From Acidobacteriota bacterium (GTDB lineage: Bacteria; Acidobacteriota; Terriglobia; Bryobacterales; Bryobacteraceae): 64,000 nt of DNA. Position 1 is the first letter of the stretch; every line of letters begins with the position of its first letter. The notes beneath the pieces were generated by a model. That model was not told where the DNA came from. It saw nothing but the letters and a program-made list of their open reading frames with translations, and ran no database searches. The position numbers were made by a program, and so were the translations under genes. Positions 52,083-60,981 of the stretch are shown here, piece after piece. The DNA lies in NCBI GenBank assembly GCA_026394055.1, contig JAPKYZ010000021.1:62001-126000 (forward strand). Reading direction: 5' to 3'.

Positions 52083-52188
52083 AAGCTCCTCTGGTTGGTT
52101 GGATTTTCAGGGTCCGCTGTGCGGACCTTTGGCACGCTCTGGACGTGCGTTTCATGAGGAGTATGGCCTTGATGGGCACTTGGGGTCC

Positions 52189-52217
52189 TTGCCGTGCCCT
52201 TCCAAAGTTCTTACAAT
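52189..52217 (+). promoter_or_regulatory. Promoter of the winged-helix/TPR regulator
   Basis: TTGCCG (52189-52194) and TACAAT (52212-52217) with a 17-base spacer would start transcription around 52224-52226. The GTG at 52227 is then at or very near the 5' end, so the mRNA is probably leaderless, which fits the lack of a ribosome-binding site. Confidence 0.6.
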
Positions 52218-52226
52218 TTTCTTAGC

Positions 52227-53732
52227 GTGCCCCAATTACCCTTGTCTCGGCGGGAATACGTGTTTGCGGGGTTCCGGTTAAGTGCTTCAATTCTTGAGCA
52301 CAAGGGCCGGCTGGTCCCTCTTTCGCCCAAGGCGATCGACACGCTGTACTATTTGGTGGCCCGGGCGCCGGAGATTGTCGGCAAGGACGAGCTGATGAAC
52401 GCGGTCTGGCCGGATACCTTCGTCGTGGAATCGGGCCTGGCCCGCAACGTCTCGTTGATCCGCAAGACTCTGGAGGAGCACGGGGGTCCGGGAAGCTACA
52501 TCGAGACCATTCCCAAGCGCGGCTACCGCTTTGTGGCCCCCATTGAGATGGCGGCAGCGGCCACCGAGGGAGTCGAGACCGCCCCAGAGACACTTGCCGA
52601 TCCGGGCCCGGCAGCAATAGCCGCAACACCACCGTCCCCGGAGCCATCCCCGGAGCCACCGCCTTCGGCCCCGCCGCCTCCGCGCATGGGTCCAATGGCG
52701 CGCCGGGGGGCCCTGCTTGCCCTGGTGGCCGGAGCCTCCGTCGGAGGGCTCGCCCTGATGCGCCGGCTGCGGACGCCGGAGACGCTGCCCTATGAGGCGC
52801 CGGCCCGGATCGGCCGGTACCTGCTGGAAAAGGGTTCTCCCATGGAGGCTGAGCGGGCGCTGAAATGGTTTGAAGCAGCCGTGGTGGCCCAGCCACGATC
52901 GGCGGCGGCGCATGCCGGGCTGGCGGAGACACTGATTGCCCTGTATCGCTTGGCCTCGGGCCCGGAGGATGCGTTGTTGCGAGCCCGGACGGAAGCCGAG
53001 ATTGCCGTCGGGTTGGACCCGCGCCTCCCGGAAGCCCATGCCACCTTAGGCGCGGCGCGCATGAGCCGGTTTGACTTTGTGGGAGCCGAGCAGGCCTTCG
53101 TCCAGGGGCTGAAGCTGGACCGTCTGTCCGTGCTGAATCTCTACTACTTTGGCCAACTGCTGAGCTACGAGCGGCGCTTTGAGGAAGGGGCCGGTCTGCT
53201 GAAGCGCGCCATTGTCCAGGACCCCGTCTCCCCCTACCTGGGGGTGCAATTGGGCCGCATCTATTACAGCCGGGGTGACTTTCAGCAGGCAGCCCAACAG
53301 TTCGGTCAAGTACTGGAGCGGGAGGAACATGACAGCCTCTCCCACTACTACCTGGGCCTAATCCTCGGCTTTCTGGGCCGGCATGCCGAGGCCCAGGCGC
53401 AACTGGAGCAGGCGCGCCTACAACCATCGGTGCTGCGGACCGACCGGGCCTGGTTGGCTTTGCAGAAGGGCGACCGAGGTCCCGCCGAAGCGGTCTACCT
53501 GGAGACGAAGGCTGCCATCGCCGCGGGCGACATGATTCCCACCGCACTGCTGCTGATCAGCGTGGCCATGGGCCGCTTTGATGAGGCGTTGGCGTTGCTG
53601 GAGGGGGAGACCCGACAGAACTCTTTTAGTTTGATCGACCTGCAGGCGGACCCCCGGCTGGAACCACTGCGCCGCCAGCCCCGCTATCCGGCCATCGCCC
53701 GGCAGCTGTTCGGCGCGGCGGCGGCGTTGTAG
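52227..53732 (+). CDS. Winged-helix (OmpR-type DNA-binding) and TPR regulator
   Basis: With the GTG at 52227 the protein has 501 residues (a GTG at 52194 lies within the -35 box and is unlikely). Residues about 8-100 form a Trans_reg_C winged helix: GRLVPLSPKAIDTLYYLVAR, FVVESGLARNVSLIRKTLEE, YIETIPKRGYRFVAP. A Pro-rich linker and one span (RRGALLALVAGASVGGLALM) follow, then TPR repeats to the end (for example AERALKWFEAAVVAQPRSAA, AHAGLAETLIALYRLASG). This membrane-anchored CadC-like layout is very common in Solibacter-type Acidobacteria. It is divergent from PEP-CTERM gene B, which is the obvious candidate target. Confidence 0.9.
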   Translation: MPQLPLSRREYVFAGFRLSASILEHKGRLVPLSPKAIDTLYYLVARAPEIVGKDELMNAVWPDTFVVESGLARNVSLIRKTLEEHGGPGSYIETIPKRGYRFVAPIEMAAAATEGVETAPETLADPGPAAIAATPPSPEPSPEPPPSAPPPPRMGPMARRGALLALVAGASVGGLALMRRLRTPETLPYEAPARIGRYLLEKGSPMEAERALKWFEAAVVAQPRSAAAHAGLAETLIALYRLASGPEDALLRARTEAEIAVGLDPRLPEAHATLGAARMSRFDFVGAEQAFVQGLKLDRLSVLNLYYFGQLLSYERRFEEGAGLLKRAIVQDPVSPYLGVQLGRIYYSRGDFQQAAQQFGQVLEREEHDSLSHYYLGLILGFLGRHAEAQAQLEQARLQPSVLRTDRAWLALQKGDRGPAEAVYLETKAAIAAGDMIPTALLLISVAMGRFDEALALLEGETRQNSFSLIDLQADPRLEPLRRQPRYPAIARQLFGAAAAL

Positions 53733-53811
53733 TTCACCCCTTCGCACCCCAGCGCGCGGGCGCTCTGGATACGGCCCTCCAGGCGCGGGATACTCATCAA
53801 TGAGAGGTTGA

Positions 53812-54996
53812 ATGAAGCAGATTACTATCCTCGGCTCCACGGGGTCGATCGGCTGCAGTACGCTCGACGTCGTGCGCCAGTGGCGAGACCGGTTTGGCGT
53901 CTTCGCACTGGTCGCGGGCCGGAATATTGAGCTCCTGGCCGCGCAGGTGGAAGAGTTCCGGCCGCAGGTGGTGGTGACGGCGGACGAGGCGGGACGCGAT
54001 GCGCTGGCGGCCAAGCTTTCCGGTTCCGCGCACCAGCCGGAGCTGCTCTACGGCGCCCAGGCGCGGGTGCAGGCCTCCATCGCCCCGGAAGTCGGCTTTC
54101 TCATGTCGGCCATCGTCGGCGTGGCGGGCCTGGAAGCCACCTATGAGGCGATCAAGCGCGGGCTCCCGATTGGCTTAGCCAACAAGGAAGTCCTGGTAGC
54201 CAGCGGTGAGCTGGTGATGGCCGCCGTGAAGTCCGCTGGCACGGAGTTGCTGCCGGTCGACAGCGAACACAACGGCGCCCACCAATGCCTGCGCGCCGGG
54301 CGGCGCAATGAAGTCACCAAGTTAATCCTCACCGCTTCCGGCGGCCCCTTCCGCAAGACTCCGGCGGCAGATCTGGCGACCGTAACGCCGGCGCAGGCAC
54401 TGAACCACCCTACCTGGAAAATGGGCCAGCGGATCACCATTGATTCCGCCACGTTGATGAATAAGGGCTTTGAGGTGATCGAAGCCTGCTGGCTCTTTGA
54501 TTTTCCCGCCGGGGAAGTGGAAGTGGTGGTCCACCCGCAATCGAGCATCCACGCCATGGTGGAGTACAACGACGGCAGCGTGATCGCGCAGATTTGCGCC
54601 ACTGACATGCGGATGCCCATCCAGTACGCGCTCACTTACCCGGAGCGCGCCACCGCCCCGGTGCCGCGCATGGACTGGCAGCAGGCCCGCCAGTGGGAGT
54701 TCTATCCCCCTGATTTTGAAAAGTTTCCGTTGCTCGGGCTGGCCTACCAGGCCGTCCGGCAGGGCGGCTCAGCGGGCTGCACCCTGAATGCCGCCGACGA
54801 GATTGCGGTGGAAGCATTTTTGCAGGGCCACATCCCCTTCCCCGGCATCTGGGAAACCGTGGCGGAAACTTTGTCCCGAGTACCTGTATCGAACCCGCGC
54901 AGTGTGGCCGAAGTACTAGAGATAGACCGCCGCTCGCGCGAGATCGCCCGTTCCATAGTGGCGAAACGCGCAACCGGAACCGCCCGCCGCGCGTAG
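53812..54996 (+). CDS. dxr: 1-deoxy-D-xylulose 5-phosphate reductoisomerase
   Basis: The 394-residue enzyme converts DXP to MEP with NADPH in the non-mevalonate isoprenoid pathway. The start (MKQITILGSTGSIGCSTLDV) has GAGAGG ahead and contains the NADPH-binding GSTGSIG. Metal and substrate motifs are present: GLANKEVLVASGE, LLPVDSEHNGAHQCL, LTASGGPFRKT, TWKMGQRITIDSATLMNKGF and EVVVHPQSSIHAMVEYNDGS. It is followed 53 bases later by rseP on the same strand, a conserved pairing in many bacteria (dxr-rseP). Length is normal. Confidence 0.97.
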   Translation: MKQITILGSTGSIGCSTLDVVRQWRDRFGVFALVAGRNIELLAAQVEEFRPQVVVTADEAGRDALAAKLSGSAHQPELLYGAQARVQASIAPEVGFLMSAIVGVAGLEATYEAIKRGLPIGLANKEVLVASGELVMAAVKSAGTELLPVDSEHNGAHQCLRAGRRNEVTKLILTASGGPFRKTPAADLATVTPAQALNHPTWKMGQRITIDSATLMNKGFEVIEACWLFDFPAGEVEVVVHPQSSIHAMVEYNDGSVIAQICATDMRMPIQYALTYPERATAPVPRMDWQQARQWEFYPPDFEKFPLLGLAYQAVRQGGSAGCTLNAADEIAVEAFLQGHIPFPGIWETVAETLSRVPVSNPRSVAEVLEIDRRSREIARSIVAKRATGTARRA

Positions 54997-55049
54997 AATG
55001 AAAGAGATAGACTGGCGCGCCCGGGTGAGCCCGCGGTCAAAGGAGAGTC

Positions 55050-56390
55050 ATGGAGTTCATACAGAACGTTGGCGCGCTGTTGGTGCTGATCGGGATCATG
55101 ATTCTGATCCACGAATTGGGCCACTACTGGGCCGCCATCTACTTTGGCGTGCGCGTCGAGGCTTTTAGTTTTGGCTTTGGTCCGCGCATCTTCGGCTTCA
55201 AGAAGGGCGACACGGATTTCCGGTTCTCGCTGATCCCATTCGGCGGCTACGTGAAGATGACTGGGCAGTCCGACACCGGCGAAGCCTATGAGGCGTCCGC
55301 CGACGAAGGCTCGTTTATGAACAAGCCGCGCTGGCAGCGGCTGATCATCGCGTTTGCGGGTCCGGCGATGAACATCATCCTCGCCGTGGGCCTGGTCACC
55401 GGCGTGTTCATGGTGCGCTTCCCCAAAATGTTGAACGTGGACGGTCCGGCCGTGATCGGCCACATCGCCCCGGGCTCGCCCGCCGCTCAGGCAGGCTTGC
55501 AGGAAGGCGACCGGATTGTGCGCCTGGAAGACAGCGCCAATCCCACCTGGGAAGATGTGGCGCTGCGGGAGGCCGGTTCGGTGGATATCCCGCTGGCCGT
55601 GATTGTCGAGCGCAAGACGGACAAGGGTCCCACGACGGACCGCTATGTCTTGACGCCCAAGCTCGATTCCAAGACCGGTTTGGGCTACCTCGGCTGGTCT
55701 GAGCAGAACGAGACTCTCGTCGCCGCCGTTTCGCCCGGCATGGGTGCCGAGAAGGCGGGCTTGCAGAAGGGCGACGTGATCATCGCCGTCAATGGCGTGC
55801 CGCTGCACTCGACAATGAAGTTGCATGAACTGGTGCGCGCCTCCGCGGGCAAGCCGCTGGATGTAGCCTACGCGCGGTCCGGTGAGCGGGCCAAAGTGGC
55901 CGTGACACCGACGTTTTCCAAAGACGACACGCCCGAAGGCCGCTGGATGATCGGCGTCCGGCTGGAGCCGCGATATGTCATCACGCAGCTCTCCTTCCCT
56001 GATGCGTTGTCGGAATCGGTGAAGCAGAACACCCGCAGCGCGGGCCTGATTTTCGGCTTTGTGCGCGGCATCGTGGAACAGCGCATGTCGCCCAAATCAC
56101 TGGAGGGCCCCATCCGCATCGGCCAGCTTTCCGGCGAAGCGGCGCGCGAAGGCATCATCCCCTACGTCAGCCTGATGGCGATGGTCAGCCTGAATTTGGC
56201 GATCTTCAACCTGCTGCCGATCCCGATCCTGGATGGCGGCATGATCCTGATGCTGCTGATCGAAATGCTGATGCAGCGCGACCTGAGCCTGCGGGTCAAG
56301 GAGACCGTGTTGAAGTTCGGCTTTGTGTTCCTGATGGCGCTGGTGGTGTTTGTGCTCTACAACGACATCACCAAGACCATCGGCGGCTAG
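55050..56390 (+). CDS. rseP: Site-2 membrane metalloprotease RseP
   Basis: The 446-residue protein has the zinc motif MILIHELGHYWAAIYFGVRV (HELGH) in the first span and the second metal motif NLLPIPILDGGMI near the C-terminus. Two PDZ domains lie between: IGHIAPGSPAAQAGLQEGDR and VSPGMGAEKAGLQKGDVII. It cuts anti-sigma factors and other membrane proteins within the bilayer, so it links envelope stress to gene expression. GGAGAG precedes the ATG by a few bases. It lies behind dxr and overlaps the convergent deacetylase gene by four bases. Confidence 0.97.
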   Translation: MEFIQNVGALLVLIGIMILIHELGHYWAAIYFGVRVEAFSFGFGPRIFGFKKGDTDFRFSLIPFGGYVKMTGQSDTGEAYEASADEGSFMNKPRWQRLIIAFAGPAMNIILAVGLVTGVFMVRFPKMLNVDGPAVIGHIAPGSPAAQAGLQEGDRIVRLEDSANPTWEDVALREAGSVDIPLAVIVERKTDKGPTTDRYVLTPKLDSKTGLGYLGWSEQNETLVAAVSPGMGAEKAGLQKGDVIIAVNGVPLHSTMKLHELVRASAGKPLDVAYARSGERAKVAVTPTFSKDDTPEGRWMIGVRLEPRYVITQLSFPDALSESVKQNTRSAGLIFGFVRGIVEQRMSPKSLEGPIRIGQLSGEAAREGIIPYVSLMAMVSLNLAIFNLLPIPILDGGMILMLLIEMLMQRDLSLRVKETVLKFGFVFLMALVVFVLYNDITKTIGG

Positions 56391-57094
56391 CGCGGTGGCG
56401 CATCTGGGCGCACGATCTGGCTGACCGTCTCGAACTGACAGCCTTGTTCGAGCAAAGCTGGAATCAAGCGCCGGACCGCCTCGATGGTATTGGAGATATC
56501 GGGCTTGGCGGTCAAGCTGCGGCCGTCGTGCAGGCAAACGATCAGGCCCGCGGCGGGCTTGGCCAACACCAGCTCCGCAATGCTGGCACCCGAAAGATCG
56601 GTCCAGTCGCGGCCGATGACGCCCCACATCACGTTGGTCAACTGATGCGTCCGCAAGGCCGCCCGTAACCCGAACCACCGCACTCCAAACGGCGCGCGGA
56701 ACCAGTTCACCCGAGCATAATCGCCGAGTGTTTCCTGCGCCCGGTCGATCTCATCGCGGATGAAGCTACCGCTCTTGAGCCACAGCGCCGGATGCGTGTC
56801 GGTGTGGTTGCCAATCTCATGACGCTGGGCGACCTGCCGGGCGATCTCTGGCAAGCGTCGCGCATGGTGGCCCACTTGGAAGAACGTCGCCGGGACGTTG
56901 TATTGCGCGAGCACGCGCAACAGCTCCGGCGTTGATTCACTGGGGCCATCGTCAAAGGTCAAGGCGACCGACTTTCGACCAGCGTGCCCGCGCCAGACAT
57001 TAGGGCTGAAGACCGAGGAACGAGGATGCCGAGTGGCCAGCGATCCGGCGGCGGCCACGGCGGCACCGGCGGCCAAGGTGGGAAGTAGAATCAT
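56387..57094 (-). CDS. Polysaccharide deacetylase (NodB homology domain)
   Basis: The 235-residue protein has an N-terminal hydrophobic segment (LPTLAAGAAVAAAGSLATRH) that may anchor or export it. The NodB motifs follow: VALTFDDGPSESTPELLRVL with the metal Asp pair, EIGNHTDTHPAL with the His-x3-His metal site, and RAPFGVRWFGLRAALR for substrate. It removes acetyl groups from peptidoglycan, chitin or similar polymers in carbohydrate-esterase family 4; which polymer is not readable. The late motif LIVCLHDG provides the expected His. Its stop overlaps rseP. Confidence 0.92.
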   Translation of the reverse strand: MILLPTLAAGAAVAAAGSLATRHPRSSVFSPNVWRGHAGRKSVALTFDDGPSESTPELLRVLAQYNVPATFFQVGHHARRLPEIARQVAQRHEIGNHTDTHPALWLKSGSFIRDEIDRAQETLGDYARVNWFRAPFGVRWFGLRAALRTHQLTNVMWGVIGRDWTDLSGASIAELVLAKPAAGLIVCLHDGRSLTAKPDISNTIEAVRRLIPALLEQGCQFETVSQIVRPDAPPR

Positions 57095-57201
57095 TCAGCG
57101 CGCTTCGTTCGCAAGTATAGCGGGGACCACCCTGGGCCCGACACCCCGCCGGCCGTGATCACCCGCTTCGCCCGGCTGATCACCATGGAACGCCGATTAC
57201 C

Positions 57202-57681
57202 ATGGAGCATATGGACCGAACCGAATTGCTGCGCTTCGACGGTACCCTCGCGCACGATCCCCAGATCGGCCGGTGGTTCGACGAGCGTGCCGGTGAGTTA
57301 GGAGCCATCGCGCACCACTGGTTCGCGGTGATGCGGGAGTGTGGGGACGAAGTGCGGGAAGTACTCCATGACGGCTGTCCGGTCGCGTGTCTGGGCGAGT
57401 TCCCCTTCGCCTACGTGAACGTCTTCACCGCGCACGTCAACGTTGGGTTCTTTCAGGGAGCCAGCCTGCCAGACCCGGCCGGCCTGTTGCAGGGGACCGG
57501 CAAGTTCATGCGTCACATCAAGCTAAAACCAGGGACACCGGCCGACGCCATAGCACTGCGCCAACTGATCGATGCGGCCTACGTGGACATCAAATCGCGC
57601 GTCGAAAACGGTTATCGGAGCAGCGTCGGGCAAACAGGCGCGAACGGGACGGCAGAAAAGATTCGAGGCTCTATCGGGTAA
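57202..57681 (+). CDS. DUF1801-family protein
   Basis: The 159-residue protein contains DPQIGRWFDERAGELGAIAH, HWFAVMRECGDEVREVLHDG, PFAYVNVFTAHVNVGFFQGA and a Lys-rich strand (TGKFMRHIKLKPG). These fit the DUF1801/YdhG-like fold of unknown function. ATG 57211 is an alternative start. The tail after residue 140 (SVGQTGANGTAEKIRGSIG) is low in conservation. It stands alone on the plus strand, 18 bases from a tRNA gene read in the opposite direction. Family call moderate. Confidence 0.72.
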   Translation: MEHMDRTELLRFDGTLAHDPQIGRWFDERAGELGAIAHHWFAVMRECGDEVREVLHDGCPVACLGEFPFAYVNVFTAHVNVGFFQGASLPDPAGLLQGTGKFMRHIKLKPGTPADAIALRQLIDAAYVDIKSRVENGYRSSVGQTGANGTAEKIRGSIG

Positions 57682-57698
57682 GCGGAAGGCTGGGGAAA

Positions 57699-57775
<77 letters not shown>

Positions 57776-57854
57776 CAACCTTTCAATAATACCATCAGAG
57801 GGCGAGCCGATGCCATCGCCCGCTGGGCCATGGCGAAGGTAATTCGGTCCGGCA

Positions 57855-59708
57855 GTGAGGATCGCTGAGGTGCGCCAGAATGGAAGTATCCAGTCCGCTC
57901 ACCCAGCACTGCTCGAAAAGGTCTCCCAGCTGCCCACGCAGCCGGGCGTGTACCTGTACAAGGACGGCGCAGGCGACGTCATTTACGTGGGCAAGGCGAA
58001 GAGCCTGCGCGCCCGGGTCCGCAGCTATTTCAACGATGACAAGCTGGGCGACACCAAGACGTCCACGCTGGTGGCGACGGCTCGGGACCTGGAGTACATC
58101 CTGGTCGACAACGAGAAGGAAGCGCTGGCGCTTGAGAACAACCTCATCAAGCAACACCAGCCACGCTTCAACATCCTGCTGCGGGACGACAAGACCTACC
58201 CCTATATCAAGTTGACGGCCGAGAAGTACCCGCGCGTCTACGTCACGCGGCGGCTGCGCAAAGACGGCGCGACCTACTTTGGCCCCTACTTTCCGGGCAA
58301 CCTGGCGCATCGGCTGGTCCACTTCATCCACCGGCACTTCAAGGTGCCCTCCTGCAAAGTGGACTTCAACCGGACCCACAAAAATCCCTGCCTCCAGTTC
58401 CACATCCACCGCTGCCTGGGCCCGTGCGTTGAAGGGCTGACGACCGATCCGATCTATGCGCAGCATGTCCGCGATGTGCGCCTGTTCCTGGAAGGGCGCC
58501 ACAAGGATCTTTCGCGTGAGCTGCGCTGGCGCATGGAAGAGGCGGCCGAGGATCTGCGGTTTGAAGAAGCGGCCAGCCTGCGTGATCTAGTCACCACCGT
58601 CGAGGAGATCGAAGAGAAACAGAAGATGGCCGCGGCCGAAGGCGATGACACCGACATCCTGGCCTACTATGCGGAGCCGCCCCTGGGCGCCGTCAACCTG
58701 TTCCACCTGCGGCGCGGGCGCATCGTCGATCGCCGCGAGTTCTTTTGGGAGGACCTGCCCACCGAAGACGGCGTCTTCTCGCCGGCGGAACTGTTCTCCT
58801 CGCTGCTACTGCAGCTCTATCTCGACCAAAACTATGTGCCGGGCATCATCCACGTGCCGGTAGACTTCGAGGATCGCGAAGTGATGGAGGAGCTGCTTTC
58901 CGAAAAGCGCGGCCGCAAAGTGGAGATCCACACGCCGCAACGCGGCCCCAAGAAGCAGATGATGGCACTGGCCGAAACCAACGCCCAGCACAGCTTCGCG
59001 CAACGCTTCCGGGTGCTGAAGCCCAGCTCCAAGCAGATTTCAGAAGCGATGGCGGATGCGCTGAACCTGGCCGATCCGCCCAAGCGCATCGAATGCTTCG
59101 ACATCTCCCACATCCAGGGCACCGACAAAGTGGCCAGCATGGTGGTGTGGGAAGACGGCAAGATGAACAAATCCGCCTACCGGAAGTTCATCATCAAGAC
59201 CGTGGAAGGCAATAACGACTTTGCCTCGATGCACGAGGTCGTCACACGCCGCTACTCGCGCCTGAAAGAAGAAGGCCTCCCCTTCCCCGGCCTGGTGCTG
59301 ATCGACGGCGGCCTGGGCCAGTTGCACGCCGCGGCCGATGCTCTCGAAGCCATCGGCATCATCAACCAGCCGCTGGCGTCGATCGCCAAGCGCGAAGAGA
59401 TCATCTACGTGCTGGGCCAGGAAGACGAGCCCGTCGTGCTGGACCGCTTTTCGCCCGTGCTGCACCTGGTGCAAATGGTTCGTGACGAAGCCCACCGCTT
59501 CGCCGTCACCTTCCACCGCAGCCGCCGCAACACCTCACGCATGACCTCCGAACTAGCCGAGATCCCTGGCGTAGGCCCGAAGACAATTCAGAAGCTGCTC
59601 ACCGAGTTCGGCTCATTGGAACGCGTGCGGCAGGCGGAAGAGAGTGCACTGGTGAGGGTGCTCGGTGCAGTGGCGGCGCGCAAGGTCAGGCAGGCGCTGG
59701 GGACCTAG
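57855..59708 (+). CDS. uvrC: Excinuclease ABC subunit C
   Basis: The 617-residue protein carries the GIY-YIG nuclease (QPGVYLYKDGAGDVIYVGKA), the Cys-rich stretch (THKNPCLQFHIHRCLGPCVE) and the UvrB-binding UVR motif (RFEEAASLRDLVTTVEEIEE). The RNase H-like second nuclease (IECFDISHIQGTDKVASMVV; VLIDGGLGQLHAA) and a helix-hairpin-helix pair (LAEIPGVGPKTIQKLLTEFG) follow. It makes the dual incision in nucleotide-excision repair with UvrA and UvrB. The GTG at 57855 is used; GTG 57870 is an alternative, and neither has a clear ribosome-binding site. Single gene on this strand. Confidence 0.97.
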   Translation: MRIAEVRQNGSIQSAHPALLEKVSQLPTQPGVYLYKDGAGDVIYVGKAKSLRARVRSYFNDDKLGDTKTSTLVATARDLEYILVDNEKEALALENNLIKQHQPRFNILLRDDKTYPYIKLTAEKYPRVYVTRRLRKDGATYFGPYFPGNLAHRLVHFIHRHFKVPSCKVDFNRTHKNPCLQFHIHRCLGPCVEGLTTDPIYAQHVRDVRLFLEGRHKDLSRELRWRMEEAAEDLRFEEAASLRDLVTTVEEIEEKQKMAAAEGDDTDILAYYAEPPLGAVNLFHLRRGRIVDRREFFWEDLPTEDGVFSPAELFSSLLLQLYLDQNYVPGIIHVPVDFEDREVMEELLSEKRGRKVEIHTPQRGPKKQMMALAETNAQHSFAQRFRVLKPSSKQISEAMADALNLADPPKRIECFDISHIQGTDKVASMVVWEDGKMNKSAYRKFIIKTVEGNNDFASMHEVVTRRYSRLKEEGLPFPGLVLIDGGLGQLHAAADALEAIGIINQPLASIAKREEIIYVLGQEDEPVVLDRFSPVLHLVQMVRDEAHRFAVTFHRSRRNTSRMTSELAEIPGVGPKTIQKLLTEFGSLERVRQAEESALVRVLGAVAARKVRQALGT

Positions 59709-59779
59709 GTCGAGTGTTCGCAAGCCTCACAGATGCAGCGATACTTGGACACTACGGCCTGGCAGCTTGACTTGCGCAC

Positions 59780-60925
59780 TCAAGCGATCTGCCCAGCCCA
59801 GAGAGAATCGAGAAAATGGGCGACCGGCATGATCTCAATTCCGTCGCTGGTTTGGCGCGGGAATCGTTCCTGGCAGACAACGATGCGGCGTTTCAGGCTG
59901 GTCTCCTCCGACAGCGCTCGCAGGCCCTTCAGGTCGCGGTCGGAAACTGAATTGGCCGCCTTCACCTCAATACCAGTGTGGCCTTGCAAGACGAAATCGA
60001 CTTCGAACTGAGCGGCCTGGGTGCGCCAGAACGTCAGTGGCCAGTCCTTTTGGCGGTAGCTTAGCCAAGCACGCAGCTCGAGGTAGATCAAGTGTTCCAA
60101 GGCCTGGCCGTACTCGCGGGAACCGGCCTGCACGGCACCGCGATTCATCAGGTGATTCGCCACCCCAACGTCGAACAGGTAAAACTTGGCGGTCGAGACC
60201 GGCTTACGTTGGCGCCCCTCGCGGAAAGGCTCCAGCATCGAACCCAGCAGAGTGTCGTCCAGCAGTTGGAAATGCTCGCGCACCGTGCGGGCCGGAACCC
60301 CACTATCTGAGCCCACCGCTGTGAAGTTGACCAACTGTCCGTTTGACAGCGCAGCCACCTCCAGAAATCGGGTGAACGTCTCGATCGACCGGACAAGCCC
60401 CTCGGCTCGGATTTCCTCCTGGAGGTAAGCGCCGACGTATGCTTTCAGATCAGCATCGGGCTCATCGGAGGTGTAGACGGCGGGCAGGCTGCCGTACGAG
60501 AGCCGGCGGTCGAGGCCTTCGCCCGGCAACTCTGGCCAAACCAGCGGAAACAAACGAGCGATCCCCGCCCGCCCCCCCAACAGGTTCACGCCACCACGCC
60601 GGAGCGACCGGGCACTGCTTCCGGTCAGCACGAAGCGAAGGGTGCGATCACCGCTGAGCATGGAGTGGACCTCATTCAACAGAGCCGGCAAACGCTGGAT
60701 CTCGTCCACGATCACCAACTTCTCCGGGCCCAGGCGCTGGCGGACAAGTTCGGGGCGCGCGGCGAGTTCGCGGAACGTATCCGCTTGAAGCAGATCGTAA
60801 AGCACAGCACCGGGGAAAAGCTGCTTAAGTAGGGTACTTTTCCCGGTTTGGCGCGGCCCGAAAAGGAACATTGAGCGCCGGGTGAGTTGCTCGCGGAGAT
60901 TCAGTACCCGGTCATACATCCTCAT
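59780..60925 (-). CDS. AAA ATPase with DUF4143
   Basis: The 381-residue protein has a Walker A (LFGPRQTGKSTLLKQLFPGA), a Walker B with Glu (KLVIVDEIQRLPALLNEVHS) and a sensor motif (LRFVLTGSSARSLRRGGVNL, LGGRAGIARLFPL). The C-terminal DUF4143 domain (LPLTFWRTQAAQFEVDFVLQ, GHTGIEVKAANSVSDRDLKG) has a PD-(D/E)xK-like pattern: Glu, Asp and ExK. Such ATPases are widespread, often horizontally transferred and of unknown function; defence or DNA handling has been suggested. A perfect 27-bp palindrome stands 22 bases ahead of the start. It overlaps no other gene. Confidence 0.9.
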   Translation of the reverse strand: MRMYDRVLNLREQLTRRSMFLFGPRQTGKSTLLKQLFPGAVLYDLLQADTFRELAARPELVRQRLGPEKLVIVDEIQRLPALLNEVHSMLSGDRTLRFVLTGSSARSLRRGGVNLLGGRAGIARLFPLVWPELPGEGLDRRLSYGSLPAVYTSDEPDADLKAYVGAYLQEEIRAEGLVRSIETFTRFLEVAALSNGQLVNFTAVGSDSGVPARTVREHFQLLDDTLLGSMLEPFREGRQRKPVSTAKFYLFDVGVANHLMNRGAVQAGSREYGQALEHLIYLELRAWLSYRQKDWPLTFWRTQAAQFEVDFVLQGHTGIEVKAANSVSDRDLKGLRALSEETSLKRRIVVCQERFPRQTSDGIEIMPVAHFLDSLWAGQIA

Positions 60926-60947
60926 CGATTATGCCGAATATGCACTA

Positions 60948-60974
60948 TAATCCGCAACATCGTTGCGGATTATC
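60948..60974. promoter_or_regulatory. Perfect 27-bp palindrome before the DUF4143 ATPase gene
   Basis: The arms ATAATCCGCAAC (60948-60959) and GTTGCGGATTAT (60963-60974) are exact 12-bp complements around ATC. On the minus strand TTGCGG overlaps the arm and CATAAT lies 18 bases on, so the palindrome may cover the ATPase promoter. It is also eight bases after the AhpD-like gene stop. No T tract follows, so it looks more like an operator than a terminator. Confidence 0.65.
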
Positions 60975-60981
60975 GCCACAC

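Noticed and set aside
51285-52226. Sigma-54 promoters for the PEP-CTERM genes
   Set aside because: The GG and GC pairs in the conserved block are one base off the required spacing on the minus strand and do not fit on the plus strand.
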